From Isochrysis galbana (lineage: Eukaryota; Haptophyta; Isochrysidales; Isochrysidaceae): 64,000 bases of DNA. Position numbers and translations under genes: made by a program. Shown one piece after another: positions 52,505 through 62,588 of this stretch; position 1 is the stretch's first letter, and each line of letters begins with the position of its first letter. Under the pieces are notes generated by a model, which had not been told where the DNA came from, made no database searches, and saw only the letters and a list, made by a program, of their open reading frames with translations. The stretch spans positions 7,331,628 through 7,395,627 of the forward strand of contig CM030932.1 in assembly GCA_018136815.1 (NCBI GenBank), written 5' to 3'.

Positions 52505-53851
52505 TCATTTGACCGCGCATTCCCTCGCGCGCGCTGCCGCGCTGCGGCGCTGCCCCTCGGCTAGTTCACCGCCTTGAAGTGCGTTGTTTTGCGCTCTGCG
52601 GAAGAGGAGTTCTATTGTCCTCATGGCTCCGTCTTCGCGGATAATCTCAGCGTCGATGGGTAGGTCGTAGCTACGGTTTGGTTTGTAGCACGGCGTCTCG
52701 AACGCGGCTAGCAGTGGTAGGTGGTCGGAGGACGCCCTCCCTGTGAATAGGTCAGGGCTGGGCCCCAGCTTGTGCCATTGGAATTTGTCCGTGGTCCGGC
52801 TGTGATACAGTCGGTCTATTCTCGTGTGGATGGTATGAGCTAGGCGTGTGAAGCCCGTGTTTGGTCTCAGCTTCATGGTTCTGTGTGCGTCTTGTAGGCC
52901 GGAGTTTTTCATCAAGGTTCTCCACTTGTCTCCGTGTACATTGGCATAGGGTGCTAGCCCCGTGCCTGCCGTGTCGGTCGCTACGTTTTCTACACAGTTG
53001 AAATCGCCTCCCATTAGGGTCGGTATAGTGATGCTTTGCGCTACGTGTTGCTCCTGACATAGTTTTTCTATCTGGGCGCCCCTCGGCCCTGGGCTAGCAC
53101 TTAGGTACACGGAAAAGATACGGTACATTTTTTCGTCTATCTCGACGTCTACTTTTATGCATCTTCCTTTTATGATTTCCACCGCGGAATCTACTCTAGG
53201 GGTTACCCTGGCGCACGCTTCGCGAATCGCAATCGCGACTCCGCTTGCAGGGTCCGCTAGCTCTCCCGGCGAGGCAAACCAGTGCCAGCCAAGGAGGTTC
53301 GCCGTTCTATGCGAACGGTGATGTGAGCCATCTTCGTATGCGTGCAGCTCTTGGAGAAGGAGTATGTCTACGCCCGCCTTACGCGCTTGTGAGAGCACCG
53401 CGGCAAGTTTGCCGCCTTTGGTGCCATTGACGTTGTATGTCGCGACTCTGACCGGTCCCTCACCTGGGTAACCGAGGGTGGCGTCAAAGGTGAGTCTGGG
53501 GTGCGGCGGCTGGGCCGCGTCGCGGGCTAACGCGTATAGTTTGGCTAGTAGGGCCGCCGCGCACTCTGGATGGAGGAACAGGCACGTCGGGCCGTTAAGA
53601 CAGACTCCCGCGATCTTCTTATGAGGATGGAGGTGGCAGCGAATAGTGCACTTGTTGTCGATCCATGCTCCGGGAATTTCGTGCGAAAGGTTGCAGCGTA
53701 CCCCGCGCTTGTTGCGCAAGCAAAGGCCTTGCGTGAAGCGGGCGCACGGTTTGGGGGGGCCTTGCCGAGCGCCTCGTGGGCCGATTTGGGGCGAGGAGCG
53801 AGCTTGCGCGACTCGTTGCGCTCCCTGCGCTTGGCGGCTTCTGCGTCGCAC
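52505..53851 (-). pseudogene. Non-LTR retrotransposon ORF2, CCCH segment and APE-type endonuclease only
   Basis: A Cys/His-rich region opens the frame (CARFTQGLCL, RCNLSHE, CTIRCHLHPH, CLNGPTCLFLHPEC), suggesting tandem CCCH-like zinc knuckles. The endonuclease/exonuclease/phosphatase fold follows with its catalytic landmarks: VATYNVNG, LLLQELHAYEDG, FSVYLSASPG, MGGDFNCVE, IDRLYHSR and SSDHLPLLAAF. These are the Asn, Glu, Asp-Asn and Ser-Asp-His sets of APE-type nicking enzymes used for target-primed reverse transcription. The frame ends about 65 residues past SDH, before any reverse transcriptase motif. Confidence 0.8.
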
Positions 53852-55170
53852 TCGCAGATGCGGTGTATCGGGGAGAGGCCTAGGGCTACCTCAGGGCGCC
53901 AGCCCTTGCACCCTTTGGAGCTTCCGTGTATCATGAGTTTGTGAGGCGATTGGATGTTGGGGGGCATCGCGATCGGTTTGCACGCCCGGACGGCGTAGTT
54001 GACCGGCACCGTTTTGTTGTCGATGTTGAGTACGATCTTGCGCGGGAAGTTGCCCGATAGGAAGGTTCCTTGCGCTGCGGAGACATAGAGGTGCCAGCGG
54101 GTAGAGTGGGCGACTTTCGACACAAAGGTGCCGGACTCACCCTCGAGCTTCATGCGTTCGCGGTTTCCCTTCAAGAAGGTGAGGCCTTGTGCTTCGACCG
54201 CTTTGACGAGCGAGCTTAGAGTGATTTTCGATGCTTGCGCGAGGCCGTCCGCCTCGACAACGACGTGGGCCGCGACGTCTTGGAGCGCCTCGTAGAGGGC
54301 CTTGCGCGAGGAGGTGCCCTTCTTGTTGAGTTTCTCTTCAATGGAGTCCACATTGATGCGTACGGGGATGTCTTGGCCTAGGGCGCGAATGATGGTGTGG
54401 TCGCCGTATTTGGCCTTGAATTGTTGCGCGCAATCTTCGTTGACCGCTATGTGCCACGGGCCCCTCGCCGAGCGGGCCCAGAAGTCTGGCTCGGGGTCGA
54501 CTCCCTCGAGCTCTAGAAGAAGTTCGACGATGGCGGCGTACACCGTCGTGTCCTGGATTATGATGTCTCCGGCTTGGTGGAATGAGAGTTCGAAGGCGGA
54601 GTCTGAGTCTGCCATGTTGTTGTCGTCTTCAGAGTCTTGATCCTGTGCCGTGTGGTGTGGGGCGTCCGTGCTCAGTGTCGTGCGGGTGAGGGCTGTGGGT
54701 GGTGTCACTTTGCTCTGGTCCTCCTCAGGGGGGTTGTATGCTCGTGCCTCATGTGTGCGGCGTGCTGTGTATGAGGGGGTTTCTCTGGAGAGTTTGTACG
54801 TTGTGATGAGGTGGATGTGGTGCCCATAGGGGCCACCCGGCCTCGGGCCGCGCTGCCGGAGCAGCGCGGCCCTTGCCAGGGCGAGAGGGGCCTCTGCCAT
54901 AAGGCATGCCCAATGGAAGGGTGGCTGCATGGGCCTGGCATTGGTGGGGTGTTGCCAGCAGCCTGCTGCCCCCCATGGGGGAGACCAACATGGCTGCCAT
55001 AGGTGGTGTGGCCGGGGCCACGGGCCGTGTGGCGCGACCGGAGTCGCACGCACCTGCTCGGCCTCGGTGGGCGGACGCGGCCGCTTCGATAGCGGCTGCT
55101 CCATGGGCACTGGTGGGGCGCCCTCGGCGGGGGGCCCGAAGGAGAGGGGAGTCGCGGCGGCGCGCTCCAT
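53545..55170 (-). CDS. Non-LTR retrotransposon ORF1 protein
   Basis: ATG 55170 (MERAAATPLS) opens about 541 residues. The first 190 are Pro/His/Arg-rich with LSKRPRPPT. An acidic patch (QDQDSEDDNN) precedes a folded region of about 250 residues (AFELSFHQAGDIIIQDTTV, then WHIAVNEDCAQQFKAKYG and FPRKIVLNIDNKTVPVNY) that looks like an RNA-binding or RNP-forming domain, though no named family is certain. The last 100 or so residues overlap ORF2 by 307 bases, and that part is probably not the functional frame; the real product may shift into ORF2 or stop earlier. The start codon context is shared with the 5' fragments at 16488 and 46586. Confidence 0.7.
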   Translation of the reverse strand: MERAAATPLSFGPPAEGAPPVPMEQPLSKRPRPPTEAEQVRATPVAPHGPWPRPHHLWQPCWSPPWGAAGCWQHPTNARPMQPPFHWACLMAEAPLALARAALLRQRGPRPGGPYGHHIHLITTYKLSRETPSYTARRTHEARAYNPPEEDQSKVTPPTALTRTTLSTDAPHHTAQDQDSEDDNNMADSDSAFELSFHQAGDIIIQDTTVYAAIVELLLELEGVDPEPDFWARSARGPWHIAVNEDCAQQFKAKYGDHTIIRALGQDIPVRINVDSIEEKLNKKGTSSRKALYEALQDVAAHVVVEADGLAQASKITLSSLVKAVEAQGLTFLKGNRERMKLEGESGTFVSKVAHSTRWHLYVSAAQGTFLSGNFPRKIVLNIDNKTVPVNYAVRACKPIAMPPNIQSPHKLMIHGSSKGCKGWRPEVALGLSPIHRICECDAEAAKRRERNESRKLAPRPKSAHEALGKAPPNRAPASRKAFACATSAGYAATFRTKFPEHGSTTSALFAATSILIRRSRESVLTARRACSSIQSARRPY

Positions 55171-55681
55171 CGCGTCTAAGTATAAACTTAGTTGACGACC
55201 TGAGAGCGAAGAAAAGCAAAAAAAGCCACAAAAATTGACCGTCACACACAGATCAAAGAGAGTAAGAAATGCGCATAGTTGCATTAATCCGCAGTGGAAT
55301 CGACAACAGGCAACCGGGACAACAGCGATGGAGCGGCGCGGACTCGAGAAGAGAACGGCTCAAAAGTCCCCCCGAGAATGCAGAGATGAAATAAGGTGAG
55401 GAACGCACGCGTTTACGTTTGTCTACAGGATATAGCTGACACGCCTGCCCCAGCCCGCCTGGCCCGTCGTAGTGCACGCAGGCCCACCCCCCTTAGGGGG
55501 GGTGGTGGGTAGTGGATGCGGGGGTGAGAGTGTGGGGCTTAGGCGATGGCGAGCGCGATACCGGAGTGGTGTGAGTCACTAGTAGCGCAGCGGACACCTT
55601 CATGAATATTTTTTATTACTCCCATCATTCCCGCTGCACACAGCCACCCTATCTCGTCCCTCACATTCACAGCCTACCGTT

Positions 55682-56830
55682 TCACTCTTCTCTCATCACG
55701 TTGACCGGCGTTTCCCACAACGTCTCTTCCACAAGCATGCCCGCACAAGAGCCTATGGCTGGCTGAAAAAACAAGCTAGACAACTGCAGGAAGTCAAGCA
55801 CGGCGTATAGCAAGCAGAGCTTGGGGAGCACGAACGAGGGAGGGTCGGAAACAAGGGGGATGTTGCCTCCGGCTACGGCGGGCGAAGGGGCGGTGGACGC
55901 AGCTCCTGGTTGGGCCGTCAAGCAAGCTGCTGCTTGGCGATTTGCGAGATCTTCGTCACTCAAGCCTGAAAGAGACTCGACCTGTTCCCACACCTGCGCT
56001 GGGCAAATAGTGCCCCCTGTTACAATAGCGTCAGGGCCAAGGGCGAGTGATGCAGCCAGAGCAAACATGGAGTTGGGCCCGCCGATGGCCACTACCGACC
56101 TAGAGCCCACGAGCCAGCCGGGCGGCGGCGGCAGCTGCGCTTGCAAGTGCGAGACGAGTTTTGTGGCATCGTCAGGGCCCATCGGGTTCGGGCTTGGATT
56201 CTCGGCAAAGGAGCGCAACTGTATAGCCTCGACGCAAATGCAAGTGGCGACACCGACGCCCAATGCGCCGAGGTAATTTTTGAGTCGTGGCAAACGTGTC
56301 GCCCTACTGCCTGCAGTGCCGCTGCTCTCGTTGTCGATTGTTGAGAACTGGAAAGAGGCGCCGCCAGAGTCCCATGAAATGAGAGCGCTCCTATCGACGC
56401 ACCCGTAAGCGGCGGCGGTGAGGAAGCCGAGCCGCGCCTCCATCTCCTGATCAACGAGCTGCACGTGCAGCCCCAGCTCGTCGCGAACTCGGGCGAGGTA
56501 CTCGCCACCATTCTTGGCCTTGCGGAAGACCTCGGTGGCGATTGCGGCCTTTTGGGTAGCACCGAGCGCCGTCGCTTTGCGCGCGAACGCGTTGAGCACG
56601 CGTAGCCCCTGCTCGAGCACAGGAGGGCCGAGCGATCCATCGGGCGACGCCTTCCATGCCACCGCAAACGAGCACGGCACTTCTGCCGCGTGGAGGGTGG
56701 CCAGGATGGAGCCGCTCGCCAAGTCAACATCGGCGATGACGCACTTACTCGCGTTTGAGCCGATGTCCAGCGCCACGCGCCGCACCACCTCCGACTCGGG
56801 CAGTTCGCCCTCCGACTCGCCGCTGCACAT
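55682..56830 (-). CDS. Exopolyphosphatase/GppA-type phosphatase
   Basis: An intronless frame from ATG 56830 gives 382 residues. The N-terminal nucleotide-binding half of the Ppx/GppA family is clear: LDIGSNASKCVIADVD (residues 21-36), ATEVFRKAKNG (98-108), LVDQEMEARLGFLTA (125-139) and SWDSGGASFQF (152-162). GVGVATCICV and VAIGGPNSMFALAA follow further on. Family members cleave phosphate from the ends of inorganic polyphosphate or from pppGpp, using an acetate-kinase/actin-like fold. The length fits a single-module (N-terminal two subdomains) member without the HD-like C-terminal extension. The glycine loop is DSGGAS rather than the usual DxGGGS. Location and substrate cannot be told; polyphosphate is common in algae. 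Confidence 0.85.
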   Translation of the reverse strand: MCSGESEGELPESEVVRRVALDIGSNASKCVIADVDLASGSILATLHAAEVPCSFAVAWKASPDGSLGPPVLEQGLRVLNAFARKATALGATQKAAIATEVFRKAKNGGEYLARVRDELGLHVQLVDQEMEARLGFLTAAAYGCVDRSALISWDSGGASFQFSTIDNESSGTAGSRATRLPRLKNYLGALGVGVATCICVEAIQLRSFAENPSPNPMGPDDATKLVSHLQAQLPPPPGWLVGSRSVVAIGGPNSMFALAASLALGPDAIVTGGTICPAQVWEQVESLSGLSDEDLANRQAAACLTAQPGAASTAPSPAVAGGNIPLVSDPPSFVLPKLCLLYAVLDFLQLSSLFFQPAIGSCAGMLVEETLWETPVNVMREE

Positions 56831-58389
56831 CGTGGCACCCCGCCCCGCCTGCTCTCTCTCTGTAATCTCTAAGTCAGTCTGCCGCCCTACTCAAGAATAT
56901 TGCGGCCCATTAATCTTAGTGAACGGGCGGGGAAGGGGCGGCTGACGACACGAGGGGAGGAATATCCATGAAAAGAAAGAAAAAAGGGAGAGTGGCGCGA
57001 GTCATTACTTCAATTAAAGTACTTTACTCGAGTTGCCATCCCTTATTTTTGCGGGCCGTTCCGCTCTACTCTGGAGTAGGAGTACTACTACTAGAGTACA
57101 AACTTTCGACGAGAGTTCGCTCCTACTCTACTAGATCTCCACCCCCGCGGCGAGCCGCGGCCCTTCCCTCCTGGCTCTGGCGCCCCCGTCTTCTCTTACC
57201 CAATCACCAATTAGGTCGAGAAGACACGTAAACGCCGGAGGGGAGAGCTGCCGCTCCCCCTTCCCCTCCCTCTTCCCTTTTCCTCCTCTCTTCCCTGCGG
57301 CGGGGCCCGCGCACCGCGTCGAAATCAGCCCTTTGCAGGCGCCGGTGATGACGACGTCACGCCCCCAAGACGCACCGTGAGCGCCCAGGGCCTTCAGCCT
57401 AGCTCACCTGGCATGACACTCCTGGCGGCTGGCAGCTGGCGGCGACCTCTCTCTCTCCTCGCTCTCTCTCCTCGTGCCTCGTGCGTGCGTGACATTAGCT
57501 AGAGTAGACTGTTGTAAGTTGTAAGTAAGGGAAAGATAGGTAATATTACAATATTACGGAATCCATCCCTACATTTACGTAAACGAACTTGGCGCTCTTG
57601 GCAAGCTCTTGGGGCACAACGCACAACAGCACAACGCACAACAGCCAAAAATATAGATAGTTACGCGCGCGCGGGAACGCGGCCGCCCCACAAATATAGT
57701 AACTATGCGTGGAACTCTCACTTTTCCACAACTTTTATTAACTTTTCCGCCATGTGCCATGTGGCAGCCTGCACAACCCCCCAAATATGTCGCTAAATAT
57801 GTAGATCTCGGATCTCGGAGGCGATATCGATATGTCGAAATATGATTTTCGCGAGCGGGCCCCCTAAATCTGTTTTATGATGTATTGATATTTCTGTCTG
57901 GGCCTAGACCTAGTAGGCGAGTAGTCCAAAATCTTCAGATGTCAGATTTTTTTTACATGAGCAGGCTCTCCCGTCATGCTCGCTGCTTTCTTCAAGCGTC
58001 GCGCGACATTTTGTGGAGCAATTGCAAGAGCCCTCCACAGAACTATTTCAAGCCCGTTCTTTCAACCCTCCTAAAACCCCGCGAAAGACCTCTAATCATG
58101 TACAAAAGATAAAGCATTCATAAGGCATAAGGCCGGATGCCGGATGAGACGATGAGACGATGAGACGATGAGACGATGAGACCGACACTGAGAGAGAGAA
58201 GACATAAGTACCAATTTTAGAGAATATGACTATGTACCCAAGACGAAATCGCGCCCTCTCTCTCTCTTTCCTCTTTCCCCCTTCCTGCCCCTCGCCGCTC
58301 GGCTCTCGCACGCGGCCCCTCCCACTTCTCCCTCCCCCTTCCCTCCCCTCTTCTTCCCCCCCCACTCCCCTCTTCTCCCCCCACCCCCA
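56831..58389. other. Intergenic between divergent genes, no gene seen
   Basis: Between the minus-strand phosphatase and the plus-strand carrier. It has AC/CA-rich hairpins near 57620-57650 (GCACAACGCACAACAGC repeated), the octamer repeat at 58143-58182, and a CT-rich leader (58250-58388) right before the carrier start. No coding region supported. Confidence 0.45.
58143..58182. repeat. GATGAGAC octamer repeat
   Basis: Five consecutive GATGAGAC units. Confidence 0.95.
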
Positions 58390-59845
58390 ATGGCGCGCAG
58401 CATGCGCAAGGTGCTCTTCTTCGCGCTGTGGTACGTGGTCAACGTGGTGCGTGAGCCTGCACTCACCCTACCCTTGCTTCCCCTCCCTTCCCCTCCCTTC
58501 CATTCAGGCCTCCTGGCCGCTGATCGCAGGTGTACAACGACACCAACAAGTCGGCGTTGCGCTCGCTGCGGCTGCCATGGATGATGGCGTCGCTGCAACT
58601 GGGGATTGGGCTCCTCTTCATCGTTCCACTCTGGCTATTAGGCCTGCGCACGCCGCCCAAGCTCACAATGGCTGATTTGCACAGCATGATCCTGCCCGCG
58701 TTGATGCATGCGCTCGGGCAGATGGTGACAGTCGCTTCTCTAGGCGCAGGTTAGGCGGCTCTTGCACCGGCGTGGTGCGGCAGTCTCTTGCAGGCTTGCG
58801 CGCCTGCCAAACATACCCATCACACTGGCCTGTACTCAGGCTCGATTGCGCTCGTGAACGCCGTCAAGTCGATTGAGCCGCTCTCGACCGCCGCAGCTAG
58901 CGCGATTCTCTTTGGAGATGTGCTCCCATGGCAAGTCAACGTATGTCTGTTGCCCATCGTGGCCGGTGTTGCCCTCGCATCCTCCGCGGACCATCAGCCG
59001 TTCAACCGCGAATGCTGCATCTATGCCATGGTGAGCACCATGAGACGTAGGAAGAAGCGTACATATTATTTAAAGGGGGGGGGGGGGTTCCGTGAGTGGA
59101 TATTAGGCACGCAAGGCGTTCACGGGACGAGCACGCAGGGTAGCATTTCATGATGGATGAAACTTGAACTGTGGCAGCCCACCTTCTGCACCGTGGGCAT
59201 CCAAGGTTCACTTACCCTTGTCATCATCAGGCTTCTAATATCTTCTTTTCTCTGCGTGGCGTTTTGAGCAAGCGCGCGCTGACCGCCTTCCCGGCTGAAA
59301 AAGCACTTGACGCTGCCAATTTCTTATCCGTCCTTACAGCGCTCGCCTTTCTCCTCACGCTCCCCTTTGCCCTCGCTTTCGAAGGGCCTAAGCTCGGTGT
59401 GGAGTGGCATAAGGCGAGTGCTTGTATCACCGAGGCTGCCTTCCACGGCGCCGTCCTCCAAGATCACGCTCTTTCGCGTCCTCCTTGTATCATGTTGTGT
59501 GGAAGTCTTGTTCATCATGTTGCTCCCTCTTTCTCCCACCAGGCTGTGACCGTTGGACACCAGCCACCGCCCCCCACGACGCTCCTTCTGCGAATCATCC
59601 TCGCTGGCGCGTCTTTTCACCTGTACAACGAAGCCTCCTTCCATGCGCTCAATCTCGTCCACCCTCTCACACATGCCGTCGGCAATGCTGCTAAACGTCC
59701 GCTTTTGGTGCTCTACTCGGTTGTGCGTGGGGGGGCCTTGGTGCGTGTGCCGGCCGCAGCAGGATCCGCGCTCGCAGTGTCCGGCTTGATACTGTATGCT
59801 TTGACCAAACGGGTATACGCGGAGTCTAGAAGACATGATCAGTGA
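58390..59845 (+). CDS. SLC35/triose-phosphate-translocator-like carrier
   Basis: Exons 58390-58446, 58530-58749, 58840-59030 and 59231-59845 join in phase (GT-AG). Landmarks are LFFALWYVVNVVYNDTNKSAL at the start, LPWMMASLQLGIG, LGQMVTVASLGAG, ALVNAVKSIEPLSTAAASA with LFGDVLPWQ, NIFFSLRGVLSKRAL, and at the end FHLYNEASFHALNLVHPLTHAVGN then AKRPLLVLYSVV with SALAVSGLILYAL. This is the drug/metabolite-transporter fold of plastid phosphate translocators and nucleotide-sugar carriers. The KSIEP, YNEASF and THAVGN..KR sequences fit the phosphate-translocator side. Within 59410-59575 the frame is open but does not match the family, so an unspliced intron is likely there. There is no long N-terminal transit peptide, so an ER, Golgi or outer-plastid-membrane site is possible. 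Confidence 0.85.
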
Positions 59846-60127
59846 CGACCCAGGGAGGATGGAGAGGCCAGCTCTCTTTCGAGGTTCATACGCACACGCT
59901 TGGCATCCATGCGATGATTCGCTATCTGTGTTCGTAATTCATTCATTCGTTGCATGACTTGCATGCCGCTCCTTGTGCATGAGATACAGTATTTGCTTGG
60001 TGCTTACTACGAGCCTTATCGTCTTCCGTCGGCGACCGTCTCACGAGCTCGCGCCCCACTCGCAATGGACACCGTGTGTCTGGGCAACTGTATTAGCCAG
60101 ACAAAGTCCCCCCCTCGACTAAGACTT

Positions 60128-60870
60128 AGAGAACTAAGTTTATACTAAGTTCGCCCATGGGGGGGCACGAGCCCCCTCTCTCTCCACTCCTCCCCTGCCA
60201 TGGGGGAGGAACCACCGCCACTCTCCTGGCACGCCTGATGGCATGCCAGGAACACACTGCCCTGCTGACCCATCCCTCTCCCCACAGGCACGCCTGATTC
60301 GCCCGCCCTCTCTCTCCCCTCTCCTGCGGCACGCGCGATGGCGCGCCTGCGGCAGGCCTGCAGCTGCCCCTGGCCCCTGGCGACCCCTGGAGGCTCCGGG
60401 AGGCCAGCTCTGGGGGCAGAGGAGGCTGGGGCTGGGCCCTGGCCTCCCCTGCCTCTCCCTCGCTGGCGCTCCTGAGCCTCTGGGGCCCCCAATCTGCACC
60501 TGTCTGCCTGTCGACCAGGCCCTGCCTCTCCCTCGCTGGCGCTCCTGAGCCTCTGGGGCCCCCAATCTGCACCTGTCTGCCTGTCGACCAGGGGGGGAGG
60601 GGGACTTGGAGCGATGGGCTGGCCACGAGGGGCCAGGACGAGCGAACCAGGCGTGCCTGTCAGTGGGAGAGTGGGTCAGCAGGGCAGTGGCCTCCTGGCA
60701 AGGCCCATCAGGCATGCCAGGAGGATGGGTGGTTCCTCCCCCACGGCAGGGTGACGAATTGGAGTGGCCCATAGGGCCTGATGGCAATGAGGAAGGGGCA
60801 AAGCCGGCGGCAGGCGCGGCGAGGGAGGCCACTTCAGAGGTGCTGACGGGCTGAAGCCCGTCAGCAGAGG
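60128..60870. repeat. Retroelement-derived inverted and direct repeats
   Basis: It starts with stem-loop AACTAAGTTTATACTAAGTT and then CGCCCATGGGGG. Left segment 60140-60310 and right segment 60600-60750 are inverted copies (CATCAGGCATGCCAG, GGGCAGTG and GGTTCCTCCCCC blocks). Between them a 74-bp direct duplication starts at 60447 and 60521 (CCTGCCTCTCCCTCGCTGGC repeated). It shares GGCTGGGGCTGGGCCC and GCCTCTCCCTCGCTGG with 4140-4190. It closes with a perfect stem CTGACGGGCT-GA-AGCCCGTCAG at about 60843-60864. A 336-codon minus-strand frame across it (60140-61150) is low-complexity and I do not call it a gene. Confidence 0.65.
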
Positions 60871-62588
60871 AAGGCGGGCAGGCGGGCTTGAGCGAGGGCG
60901 AGGACGGCGGCGAAAGCGACATGGAACGAGCGGCGAAAGGCGAGGGTGAGTGAGAGGAGGGCTGTGGTGGCAGGGGCTGGCGAGGCGAGGAGGGATTGTA
61001 GGGTCTGAGTGTTACGAGAGAGAGAGCGACGAGAGCGAGAGCGACGACGGATGACGACTGGCGACAGGCCGACGGACAAAGACACCCAGGAAAACACCCC
61101 GACTCTCGCCCCACGACTTTCTCACATAACTCGACTGAAATCAAACCCAAACACTCCGATCAGACAACGACGGACGACGATCAAAGGGCGATCTGTCGAC
61201 GATCTTGTCTGGAACGGGAATCGCACCATAACGGAAACGAGGGGCAATCTTGCTACGCAGGATTCCAAGAGACCTACCAAATAAGACGAAAGGAGTGCGA
61301 TGTGCCTAAGGGGGAGATGCGAAGAGGTCGCAAATTAAACCTGATTGCCCCCAGAAGCAGATAAAGAACCGCAGGGGAGATAGCAAATTAAACCTATTTG
61401 CGAGGCGCCTGGGAGGAAGAGAGGTGGGGAAACTTCCCTTCTCTTTCGAGAGAAAGAGAGAGAGCGCTCCACAACCCCCGATCCCATGCATCCAAGCGAA
61501 GCTTTTGACCGAGAACGCGAGAAAGCAGAGAATTATAACGATAGATACCGAACGACGAAGAGAAGAGCGAAGCCTAACGAGTGTCGATTCGCGAATGCGA
61601 CACCCCCCTGCTAGGATCGAGCGTCCCGCGAGGAAAGAAGAGAACCTAACGGACATCGGAGAGCTCCAAGCAAGCCACGAGAAAGGCAGAAGAGCAATCC
61701 TGAACGAGACCGAATGAGCCAAGAGCGAAGAGCGAATAAATCCGAAGAGCGAATGAAACATTTAATCCGAAGAGCGAAAGAAACAATAAATCCGAATGGA
61801 TAGAGAGCCACGCGCCCAACGCCGAACCAAGACGGAAGACGTGATGAGCGACGCACCGAGAAGTTACGAACAATCGAGGACCGATGAGAACGCAGAACGA
61901 CGAGAATCGAGAATCGAGAGTCGAGAGCGAGAAACGAAGAACGCGGAACGACGAGAATCGAGAATCGAGATCGAGAGCGAGAAACGAAGAACGATAAGAA
62001 CGCGGAACGATGAGAATCGAGAATCGAGAATCGAAGAACGAACGACGAACGACGAACGACGAACTATAAGAATAGTGCGCGGCGATCGAAGAGACAAGGG
62101 GTACCACACCCGTCCGGACGATGAGGTGTAGAATCGGCGGCCGGCGCGGCAGACCGCAGGACTCAACGCTGCAACCCATCCCCTTCTCTCTTTTACGAGA
62201 GTTTTACCTGGATGTTTGGGCGGTGTGGCGGCACCCAAGTTACAACGCGGCGTCTCCTGTTCTTCGATATATGAGTAGTCGAACAGCCAACGGCAAAAGG
62301 CGGCGAGATATCACGACGGGCTCGGCACGTCACGCGCGAGCTAAACGACGAGGTACGGGGGTCTCCTGACAGAGCGCAGCGAAAGGGGAGGGAGATCCAT
62401 CCTCCGTGGTCGAAAGGGGGGGCGAGCCATACCTCACTTCCCGCGGGGGAACTATTCGGCGGCCGCGGGGGAAAAATTCGGCGACCGCGGGGGGGAACTG
62501 GAAAAGAATTCCCGTACGTTCCCGTACCGCGATCAAACGTAAACGACGGCGTTGAGAGATATCTGAAGGGGCGTGACAGTCGCGACTG
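60871..62588 (-). other. Probable 3' untranslated/LTR region of the right-edge chromovirus
   Basis: Purine-rich on the plus strand, with no coding region. It lies directly 3' of the minus-strand pol gene, so untranslated region and LTR are expected here. CCGCGGGGGAA-type blocks at 62440-62510 may mark a polypurine-type tract. No second copy of an LTR is in the window, so boundaries cannot be given. Confidence 0.4.
61865..62065. repeat. Purine-rich imperfect tandem repeat
   Basis: About three units of 55-60 bases built on GAACGACGAGAATCGAGA and CGAGAGCGAGAAACGAAGAA, followed by GAACGACGAACGACGAACGA. Lies in the putative untranslated/LTR region of the right-edge element. Confidence 0.75.

Larger units (their letters stand above)
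52505..55480 (-). mobile_element. Non-LTR retrotransposon, 5' part (ORF1 and endonuclease), lacking reverse transcriptase
   Basis: The 5' leader (about 55480-55171) has AGACAAACGTAAACGCG (minus strand), shared with 3815-3831, and a stem-loop AACTAAGTTTATACTTAG before the ORF1 ATG at 55170. ORF1 and the start of ORF2 are present. The element ends near 52505, where reverse transcriptase should begin, next to the truncated hAT gene. Target-primed insertion usually loses 5' ends, so loss of the 3' half points to deletion or recombination after insertion. Confidence 0.8.

Noticed and set aside
60140-61150. 336-codon minus-strand open frame
   Set aside because: Low-complexity Pro/Ser/Arg sequence over an inverted and duplicated retroelement fragment; no domain.
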